8,978 bases of DNA from positions 1 to 8,978 of the forward strand of contig CAZKUV010000028.1 in assembly GCA_964556075.1 (NCBI GenBank), in the 5' to 3' direction. The DNA is from JAUIHN01 sp964556075 (GTDB lineage Bacteria > Patescibacteriota > Saccharimonadia > Saccharimonadales > Saccharimonadaceae). How positions within the stretch are numbered: position 1 is the first letter of the stretch; the number at the start of each line of letters is the position of its first letter. Position numbers and translations under genes: made by a program. The notes below the pieces were generated by a model, which was not told the DNA's origin, made no database searches, and worked only from the letters and a program-made list of their open reading frames with translations. Shown here in pieces: positions 1-4,743 of the stretch.

Positions 1-698
1 CGAACTTGAGTTCCAATAGGCTTGCCGCTCACAACCTTGGATATGGAATCTTCTTCTAGTTTGAAAATAACAATGGGCATGTTTCCATCTGCCGCCATGC
101 CGAGAGCCGCACGGTCCATTACTTGAATGTCTGGACTTTGTAACGCATCCTGATGAGTCATCATTTCACGCTTCATAGCGTCCTTGTGTTTCATGGGGTC
201 TTTGTCGTAAATGCCATCTACCTTAGTGGCTTTAAGTACTGCATCGCAATTAAGCTCGAGAGCGGCACTAATTGCTGCTGTATCTGTCGTTATATATGGC
301 TTGCCAGTACCTCCGGTAATAATAACTACTCTGCCTTTTTCCATATGCCGAATGGCTCGTCTGCGTATAAAAGGTTCAGCTACTTGATCCATCCGTACAT
401 TACTTTGCAGGCGAACTGGTACTCCTTGGCTCTCAAGCATGTCCATAAGAGCAAGACCATTGGTGATGGTTGCTAGCATACCCATATAGTCTGCAGTCGA
501 TCTCTCGATTCCATGGGCAGCGTAAGCGGCACCACGGAGCCAGTTACCTCCACCGACCACGATGGCAACCTGAGTTCCCGTATTGACAGCTTTCTTTATT
601 TCAACGGCTAGCCATCTAACAAAATCTGGATCAATGCCATGATCCAGATTTCCCGCTAGCTGCTCGCCTGATAATTTGAGTAAAATTCTTTTATACAT
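1..698 (-). CDS. pyrH: UMP kinase (uridylate kinase), 3' end cut by window edge
   Basis: Cytosolic kinase of the amino acid kinase family that phosphorylates UMP to UDP with ATP, a required step toward UTP and CTP. 232 residues are visible without a stop. The last visible residues (GKPIGTQV) match the family's C-terminal GTxV end, so only a few codons are missing. Visible motifs in order are YKRILLKLSGE near the N-terminus (phosphate-binding strand), GGGNWLRG, DYMGMLAT (UMP-binding region), GGTGKPYITTDT (usually GTGNP-F/Y-x-TTD), LKATKVDGIYDKDP, and VMDRAALGMA. The ATG at 698 is preferred over the in-frame ATG at 713: it puts YKRILLKLSGE directly after Met, and a TACACT -10 hexamer lies 6 nt before it. 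No Shine-Dalgarno site precedes either ATG. The gene is divergent from the membrane protein at 802. The Asn-to-Lys change in the GTGN motif is unusual. Identification is very secure; the start is moderately secure. Confidence 0.96.
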   Translation of the reverse strand, partial: MYKRILLKLSGEQLAGNLDHGIDPDFVRWLAVEIKKAVNTGTQVAIVVGGGNWLRGAAYAAHGIERSTADYMGMLATITNGLALMDMLESQGVPVRLQSNVRMDQVAEPFIRRRAIRHMEKGRVVIITGGTGKPYITTDTAAISAALELNCDAVLKATKVDGIYDKDPMKHKDAMKREMMTHQDALQSPDIQVMDRAALGMAADGNMPIVIFKLEEDSISKVVSGKPIGTQV

Positions 699-704
699 GC
701 CACT

Positions 705-712
705 AGTGTACA
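705..712 (-). promoter_or_regulatory. Putative -10 element of pyrH, leaderless arrangement
   Basis: On the minus strand TACACT (710 to 705) is preceded directly by TG, and six bases (AGTGGC) separate it from the ATG at 698. A start about seven bases past the hexamer would fall on the start codon. No convincing -35 box is seen. The same hexamer and spacing occur before rmuC. This is inferred from pattern only. Confidence 0.4.
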
Positions 713-773
713 TTATTTGAAGGTATCGTAAAAATTACTAAACCAACCACTCGCATAAAAAACAAAAAACATG

Positions 774-794
774 TAAGATTATGTCAAGAAGGAG
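774..794 (+). promoter_or_regulatory. -10-like hexamer and strong Shine-Dalgarno site fixing the start at 802
   Basis: AGAAGGAG at 787-794 stands 7 nt before the ATG at 802, an ideal ribosome-binding site. The upstream in-frame ATG at 781 has no such site, and starting there would place this site inside the coding region. TAAGAT at 774-779 could be the -10 element, giving a transcript that begins just before the ribosome-binding site. The ribosome-binding site is well supported; the promoter is weak. Confidence 0.65.
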
Positions 795-801
795 TCGAAT
801 C

Positions 802-1287
802 ATGCCTAGCACGAGTCAGTCAGAAAAACCGGATCCAATTGTTACAATGACGACAGGTGATTTCATTACTGTTCTTATCCTTGGTGGTATAGTTGGCCTG
901 ATTTTATGGGGGCTTGGTCTCATGTTAAATGTGTTTGTTTTCGAAGGATACTTCTGCGAAGGAGATGTGACCAGTCAATGCGGAAATTCTAAGAACTATG
1001 CTGTAGTTGCTGCGACATTACTGACTAGCGTTGCGGCACTCGCTGCACTAGTTCGTATTCGCGTATACCGACCGTTACTGGTACTAATCGCGAGCATCCT
1101 GAGTACCTGGGGAGTTGTTCAGCTTAGCTGGGAACTTGCGTGGTTAGTAGGTGCATTAGTTTCGACGCTCCTAAGTGCACTTGCATTTGGAACGTTTGCC
1201 TGGTTGGCGCGAGTACGTGAGTTTTGGATTTCACTTGCAATAATAATTGTACTAGTCGTCATTACTAGAATCGTAATTAACGGATAG
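802..1287 (+). CDS. Conserved-looking five-helix integral membrane protein, function unknown
   Basis: A 161-residue protein I do not recognise. A short polar N-terminus (about residues 1-19) is followed by hydrophobic segments at roughly 20-47, 66-84, 90-110, 112-136 and 141-158, so about five transmembrane helices. The loop after the first helix contains two cysteines, C52 and C60, in an acidic stretch (FCEGDVTSQCG). If the N-terminus is cytosolic, this loop is extracytoplasmic and the pair could form a disulfide. There is no signal peptidase site, catalytic motif or known transporter signature. The start at 802 rather than 781 is chosen because of an AGAAGGAG site 7 nt upstream. The gene ends 19 nt before rmuC, which seems to have its own -10 element, so the two may be cotranscribed or independent. 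It is divergent from pyrH. That it is a real gene is fairly certain from the ribosome-binding site and coherent topology. Confidence 0.82.
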   Translation: MPSTSQSEKPDPIVTMTTGDFITVLILGGIVGLILWGLGLMLNVFVFEGYFCEGDVTSQCGNSKNYAVVAATLLTSVAALAALVRIRVYRPLLVLIASILSTWGVVQLSWELAWLVGALVSTLLSALAFGTFAWLARVREFWISLAIIIVLVVITRIVING

Positions 1288-1291
1288 ATAG

Positions 1292-1300
1292 TGATACACT
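1292..1300 (+). promoter_or_regulatory. Putative extended -10 promoter of rmuC, leaderless arrangement
   Basis: TG-A-TACACT (TG at 1292-1293, hexamer 1295-1300) fits the extended -10 pattern. It ends 6 nt before the GTG start of rmuC at 1307, so the predicted transcription start coincides with the start codon. No Shine-Dalgarno site lies between the upstream stop and the GTG, and no -35 box is evident at 16-18 nt. Confidence 0.5.
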
Positions 1301-1306
1301 AAAAGG

Positions 1307-2380
1307 GTGGAACAAGCATTAGTACTATTTATATTCATAGCTATTGTTATTGGTTTTGGGGTAATTCTAATTATCTTAAATGCCAGGCTTAAGGAGCTAA
1401 AAAACAATAGTGCTGTCGAGCTTATCAAGTCGGATGTGACTGAGCTGTCTCGTGCCATTATGCACCTCCAAGAGAGCGTAGGAGATCGGCTAGAGCAAAA
1501 TAGTCGTGTTACCCAGCTGTCCATGCAGAAGCAGCTTGGAGAGAGTGCCCGATTGGTGTCTGAAGTTTCATCAAGATTGGCAAAGCTCGATGAAACTAAT
1601 AAACGGGTTGTAGATGTTGCTGCAGAACTTAAGACGCTACAGAATGTATTGCAGAACCCTAAACAACGAGGGGTATTTGGTGAGTATTATCTTCAAACAG
1701 TGCTCGAAAATGTGCTTGCTCCTGGTCAGTTCGAAATCCAGTATAAATTCAAAGACGGTGAAACGGTTGATGCTGTCATATTTCTTGAAAAAGGCAGAAT
1801 GTTACCAATAGATAGTAAATTTAGTTTGGAAAACTATAATCGGATGGTTGAAGCTACCAATAAAGCTGATCGTGAACGGCTCATGGCAAAAGTCAGATTA
1901 GATTTAAAAGGGCGAATTGATGAAACAAGTAAATATGTTCGGCCTAACGAGAACACCATGGACTTCGCATTTATGTTTGTTCCCAGCGAGGCGCTTTACT
2001 ATGATTTGCTAATTGGTGATGTCGGCACTGGTGGAAGCGCGCGCGATTTAATTGAATACGCCTTCCGAGATAAGAGAGTAATAATCGTCAGCCCAACGAG
2101 CTTTATGGCATACTTACAAACGGTCCTTCAAGGTTTACGAAGTTTGCAGATAGAGGAGCAGGCGAAGGAGATTCAGGTTCGTGTCGGTAAACTTGGTAGG
2201 CACATTGCACAGTTTGAAGAGTATATGCAGAAACTTGGCGCCTCTTTGTCTGTTACTGTCGGGCATTATAATACCGCCCATCATGAGCTAGGAAAAATCG
2301 ATAAGGATGTAGTCAAGATTGCTGGCAATGATCCCTCAGTCCAGCCACTGCTCCTTGATCGACCAAACAAAGACAAATAG
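1307..2380 (+). CDS. rmuC: RmuC family protein (membrane-anchored, nuclease-like)
   Basis: A 357-residue RmuC (DNA recombination protein) family member. The family limits rearrangements at inverted repeats in E. coli and is predicted to have a PD-(D/E)XK nuclease-like fold; its biochemistry is not well settled. Residues 4-25 form one N-terminal transmembrane helix, so the rest should be cytosolic. Residues about 28-115 are heptad-like, charged and probably coiled coil. The RmuC core starts near residue 117 with NPKQRGVFGEYYLQ and continues with VDAVIF (154-159) and PIDSK (167-171), matching the family's D...IDSK active-site strand, then FMFVPSEALYYDLL, VIIVSPTSF, and a C-terminal helical part. 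The start is GTG, supported by the immediate transmembrane helix and the -10 spacing; no Shine-Dalgarno site is present. The gene is convergent with the aquaporin gene, and a perfect hairpin starts right after its stop. Identification is secure. Confidence 0.93.
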   Translation: MEQALVLFIFIAIVIGFGVILIILNARLKELKNNSAVELIKSDVTELSRAIMHLQESVGDRLEQNSRVTQLSMQKQLGESARLVSEVSSRLAKLDETNKRVVDVAAELKTLQNVLQNPKQRGVFGEYYLQTVLENVLAPGQFEIQYKFKDGETVDAVIFLEKGRMLPIDSKFSLENYNRMVEATNKADRERLMAKVRLDLKGRIDETSKYVRPNENTMDFAFMFVPSEALYYDLLIGDVGTGGSARDLIEYAFRDKRVIIVSPTSFMAYLQTVLQGLRSLQIEEQAKEIQVRVGKLGRHIAQFEEYMQKLGASLSVTVGHYNTAHHELGKIDKDVVKIAGNDPSVQPLLLDRPNKDK

Positions 2381-2409
2381 ATACACCCCATCTCTTCGAT
2401 GGGGTGTAT
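2381..2409. terminator. Perfect 12-bp hairpin between convergent rmuC and aquaporin genes, likely bidirectional terminator
   Basis: The arms ATACACCCCATC (2381-2392) and GATGGGGTGTAT (2398-2409) pair without mismatch around a 5-nt TCTTC loop. The hairpin begins directly after the rmuC stop. On the minus strand it is followed by a T-rich run (CTATTTGTCTTTGTTT), as expected of an intrinsic terminator for the aquaporin transcript. On the plus strand no T tract follows, so termination of rmuC may be weaker or may rely on the hairpin alone. Confidence 0.8.
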
Positions 2410-2438
2410 GTGAACGGGTAGTTAGTCTACCTGTACAT

Positions 2439-3284
2439 TTATTTCTGAGCTGATTCTACGTCTCTCAATAAGTCGTACAGGAAGAATCCGATGACCGCTC
2501 CAAGTAGAGGGGCAACGAAGTAGACCCCAACTGTCCATAGGTCGGTTAGATTCTCGACGGCTTTTAGCGTAACTGCAGTAGCTGGGTTAAGTGTTGCTTG
2601 TGCACCAACGTATCCTGCTACGGTGCTAGCAAACGCCATCGCGATGAACCCGGCACCGCCGATGGTAAGAGCTCCGCTTGCTTTTTCTTCGACGCGTGGC
2701 CGAAGAACGCTAGCGTATGCGAAACCAATGACAGCTAGGCCAATGAGCTCAGCAAATAGAACTGGCAATTCTTTTCCATCAGGTAAACTTACCATCTCAA
2801 ACAATTGCGGCGCAGTTTGCCCAAATGCTGCAGCTTCTGGGTCGACACTTGGAGCCTGGTTAACAAAACTACTCATAACGACAAGAGCTAGCATAGCACC
2901 AAGGAACTGGGCAATGATGTAACTAACGGCTCGTACCCAATTGATGCGTCGCGTTGCCCATGCACCAACGGTAATACCTGGGTTAATATGTGCTCCAGAA
3001 AGCCCCCCGATAAGCATAAAAATACCAATGAGCGTAATAAATATATAAAATGGCTCATTACGCACAATCAGTACAGTTATCGCGAGCAGGAACACACCCA
3101 GGAACTCTGCCATCGCAGCGCTCAAAACAGGCATGCGTAGGAAGCTGCCGCGCAAAGAATTAACTACGCGTGGTCTTCCTGATTCAACAGCCTTGACGGT
3201 CGTTACACGTGTTACTTTTGGTGATGAACTAGCTTTAGCGCTCGTCTTTTTCTTGGCGCTAGAAGCGTTCTTCTTGGTTGCCAT
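2439..3284 (-). CDS. Aquaporin-like (MIP family) membrane channel with atypical NPA motifs and Lys-rich N-terminal tail
   Basis: A 281-residue channel of the major intrinsic protein family, which passes water or small neutral solutes across the cytoplasmic membrane. Six transmembrane segments (roughly 53-73, 79-96, 116-138, 173-194, 205-227, 249-270) and two half-helix loops are visible. The first loop reads GAHINPGITVGAWATRRI, with N101-P102-G103 in place of NPA. The second reads LNPATAV, with N233-P234-A235-T236, so the usual Arg of the selectivity filter is replaced by Thr. An extra tail of about 45 residues, rich in Lys, Ser, Ala and Thr, precedes helix 1 and should be cytosolic. Start ATG at 3284 is supported by AAAGGAGG 7 nt upstream and an extended -10 further up. 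The gene is divergent from the small protein at 3375 and convergent with rmuC. Family assignment is secure; substrate is unknown, and the filter suggests it may not behave as a standard water channel. Confidence 0.9.
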   Translation of the reverse strand: MATKKNASSAKKKTSAKASSSPKVTRVTTVKAVESGRPRVVNSLRGSFLRMPVLSAAMAEFLGVFLLAITVLIVRNEPFYIFITLIGIFMLIGGLSGAHINPGITVGAWATRRINWVRAVSYIIAQFLGAMLALVVMSSFVNQAPSVDPEAAAFGQTAPQLFEMVSLPDGKELPVLFAELIGLAVIGFAYASVLRPRVEEKASGALTIGGAGFIAMAFASTVAGYVGAQATLNPATAVTLKAVENLTDLWTVGVYFVAPLLGAVIGFFLYDLLRDVESAQK

Positions 3285-3291
3285 ATTCTCC

Positions 3292-3299
3292 CCTCCTTT
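3292..3299 (-). promoter_or_regulatory. Strong Shine-Dalgarno site of the aquaporin-like gene
   Basis: Minus-strand AAAGGAGG (3299 to 3292) lies 7 nt before the ATG at 3284. It is nearly a full anti-Shine-Dalgarno complement. This shows that the organism uses canonical ribosome-binding sites on some genes, in contrast to the -10-adjacent starts of others nearby. Confidence 0.85.
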
Positions 3300-3319
3300 A
3301 TGGTGAAAATGATACAGTT

Positions 3320-3328
3320 AGTATACCA
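3320..3328 (-). promoter_or_regulatory. Putative extended -10 promoter of the aquaporin-like gene
   Basis: Minus-strand TG-G-TATACT (3328 to 3320) is a good extended -10 element. It would start a transcript with a leader of about 30 nt that contains the AAAGGAGG site. No -35 box resembling TTGACA is seen 16-18 nt upstream. It sits back to back with the plus-strand element at 3359-3367. Confidence 0.55.
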
Positions 3329-3358
3329 TATATCCGCAATAGTGCATTTAGATTCTAG

Positions 3359-3367
3359 TGATATACT
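3359..3367 (+). promoter_or_regulatory. Putative extended -10 promoter, leaderless arrangement, small membrane protein gene
   Basis: TG-A-TATACT (3359-3367) is followed by 7 nt (AAATTAC) and then the ATG at 3375. The predicted transcription start falls on or next to the A of ATG. No Shine-Dalgarno site exists in the spacer. This element is the main reason to place the start at 3375 rather than at the upstream in-frame ATG at 3300. Confidence 0.6.
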
Positions 3368-3374
3368 AAATTAC

Positions 3375-3605
3375 ATGGGACTTTTTATTAAACAAAACGA
3401 GAATCGCTCTCAGCTACAGGAACGCCTAGCTGCTGAATTGCGAGAACGAGCTAGAACCCAAGCAACTGGTTCTGGGCCGATTGATCAGACGAAGCAATCC
3501 AATTACGTCAAGGACTCTGAGGAAGTTTCCGGAAAAGTTTTATTTTTAGTACTACTTAGCATATCGATAGTTGTGGCAGTAGTCGCGTATCTGATAATTT
3601 TCTAA
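3375..3605 (+). CDS. Small tail-anchored membrane protein, function unknown
   Basis: A 76-residue protein I cannot assign to a named family. Residues about 1-27 are highly charged and helix-prone, with QERLAAELRERAR forming an amphipathic stretch. A polar linker with Gly, Ser, Thr and Gln follows, and one hydrophobic segment (about 54-75, VLFLVLLSISIVVAVVAYLIIF) ends exactly at the C-terminus. That gives a tail-anchored layout with most of the protein in the cytosol. There is no signal peptide. The start at 3375 is favoured by an ideal extended -10 seven bases upstream; a longer reading from 3300 would run through both divergent promoters and add an unrelated stretch. It precedes pheS by 44 nt, and pheS seems to have its own -10 element. 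Likely real, because it fills an otherwise unexplained gap with coherent protein-like composition. Confidence 0.72.
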   Translation: MGLFIKQNENRSQLQERLAAELRERARTQATGSGPIDQTKQSNYVKDSEEVSGKVLFLVLLSISIVVAVVAYLIIF

Positions 3606-3632
3606 TTTATCGATTTTTGTATGTGTTACGGG

Positions 3633-3638
3633 TATACT
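3633..3638 (+). promoter_or_regulatory. Putative -10 element of pheS
   Basis: TATACT (3633-3638) lies 11 nt before the pheS ATG at 3650, predicting a leader of only about 5 nt. It lacks the TG extension (GGG precedes it), and no clear -35 box is visible. No Shine-Dalgarno site precedes pheS. Hexamer and spacing resemble the elements before rmuC and the gene at 3375. Confidence 0.45.
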
Positions 3639-3649
3639 ATAGATAACAT

Positions 3650-4693
3650 ATGACAGATATAGACCACATTCGCTCAATACTTCTCGAGCGAGTAGCGACC
3701 GTTGAGAATCCGCGTGAGATATTAAGGGCTCCTGAATTTAAGCAGCTCTATTCTGCTATACGAGCGCTCCCTCCAGAAGAGCGGAGCGAATATGGTCAAA
3801 GAGTTAATTTACTGAAAGCTGACGTAGAGAAAGCCATTACAGAGAGAGAAAAGGAACTCGAAAGCGCGGATGTCGAAGCGATAGATGTAACGGCACCCTG
3901 GGATGTAAATGCAGAGCCAGTTGAACTCTTGCCTACTGATCAAGGTACGATTCATCCTTTGATGAGTGAAGTTGAGAAACTGAGCGATATTTTTACACGC
4001 ATGGGCTTTACGGTTGAGGAATCGCGAGAGATTGACGACCAGTACCATATGTTCGAAAGTCTCAATTTCCCAAAAGGACATCCTGCTCGTGACGACTATG
4101 ATACGTTTATGACTGTTGAGATGGACAATGAAGGTGAGCCATATATTGCTCCGGCGCATACGAGTACGATGCAAAATCGGGTGCTTGTGAAGTATCGAAA
4201 AAACCTACAAGAGGGTGAGCCTATCGCTGCAGTGGTACCCGACCGTGTTTTTCGGAATGAAGACCTTGACGCACGTCATGAGCATACATTTTACCAAGTC
4301 GAAGGTGTCTATGTAGCCAGGGGAGTTCATGCGGGAATGCTTATCGCCACGCTTCAAGAATTCCTTGAAGAGTACTATGGCAAGAAACTGAAAGTTCGAG
4401 TTAATCCGTTCTATTTTCCTTTTACTGAACCGAGCTTCGAATTCGCTCTTAGCTGCCCATTTTGCGGAGGAACGGATGCGTCGTGCAAAGTATGTAGTGG
4501 CGAAGGCTGGATTGAGCTGCTCGGATGTGGCATGATTCACCCCAACGTCCTCAGAGCGGCAGATATTGATCCGAATGAGTATACAGGTTTTGCGTTTGGC
4601 TGCGGCATAGAACGTTTAGTTATGATGAAGTATCAAATAGAAGATATCCGCCATTTTCAAAGTGGGAAGTTAGATTTCCTGAGGCAGTTTTGA
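3650..4693 (+). CDS. pheS: Phenylalanyl-tRNA synthetase alpha subunit
   Basis: 347-residue catalytic subunit of the cytosolic (alpha-beta)2 class II synthetase that attaches Phe to tRNA-Phe. The first ~85 residues form the helical, coiled-coil-like tRNA-contacting arm. The class II core follows: the motif 1 region begins near IHPLMSEVEKLSDIFTRMGF, motif 2 is FRNEDLDARHEHTFYQVEG (residues 201-219), and motif 3 is GFAFGCGIERL (313-323), with Cys where Met is common. The TEPSFEF and GCGMIHPNVL stretches are typical. Between them C269, C272, C279 and C282 (CPFC and CKVC) form a probable zinc-ribbon insertion that most well-studied PheS proteins lack, although similar cysteine insertions occur in some bacterial lineages. 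The start is the only sensible ATG, close behind a TATACT hexamer and without a Shine-Dalgarno site. pheT follows after 50 nt, presumably in the same transcript. Identification is secure. Confidence 0.98.
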   Translation: MTDIDHIRSILLERVATVENPREILRAPEFKQLYSAIRALPPEERSEYGQRVNLLKADVEKAITEREKELESADVEAIDVTAPWDVNAEPVELLPTDQGTIHPLMSEVEKLSDIFTRMGFTVEESREIDDQYHMFESLNFPKGHPARDDYDTFMTVEMDNEGEPYIAPAHTSTMQNRVLVKYRKNLQEGEPIAAVVPDRVFRNEDLDARHEHTFYQVEGVYVARGVHAGMLIATLQEFLEEYYGKKLKVRVNPFYFPFTEPSFEFALSCPFCGGTDASCKVCSGEGWIELLGCGMIHPNVLRAADIDPNEYTGFAFGCGIERLVMMKYQIEDIRHFQSGKLDFLRQF

Positions 4694-4743
4694 TGAACGA
4701 TTATCATACCGATAGGTGACGTATCAAAGATTGGGGTATAACC

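Noticed and set aside
153..476. Open frame of 107 codons on the plus strand inside pyrH
   Set aside because: It lies antisense to a well-identified UMP kinase with intact motifs, has no ribosome-binding site and gives a composition unlike a protein family.
699..713. Upstream in-frame ATG at 713 for pyrH
   Set aside because: It adds MYTSG before the conserved start and overlaps the likely -10 hexamer. Not fully excluded, as neither ATG has a ribosome-binding site.
781..801. Upstream in-frame ATG for the membrane protein
   Set aside because: The AGAAGGAG site at 787-794 fits the ATG at 802; starting at 781 would place this site inside the gene.
1252..1524. 90-codon minus-strand frame overlapping the end of the membrane protein gene and rmuC
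   Set aside because: Antisense to two supported genes, Ser-rich shadow composition, no start signal.
2623..2922. 99-codon plus-strand frame within the aquaporin-like gene
   Set aside because: Antisense shadow of a gene with clear MIP motifs and topology.
3300..3374. Longer N-terminus for the small protein gene, starting at 3300
   Set aside because: The extension runs through both divergent promoter elements and the aquaporin leader, and it lacks a ribosome-binding site.
3809..4540. Two minus-strand frames antisense to pheS (3809-4174 and 4205-4540)
   Set aside because: Shadows of a secure synthetase gene; no signals and no recognisable domains.
4694..4743. Inverted GATA...TATC around GTGAC in the pheS-pheT gap, considered as an operator or attenuator
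   Set aside because: Only four outer base pairs match and no T-box, leader peptide or terminator structure is present in 50 nt. TATCAT at 4702-4707 could be a -10 element but has no support.
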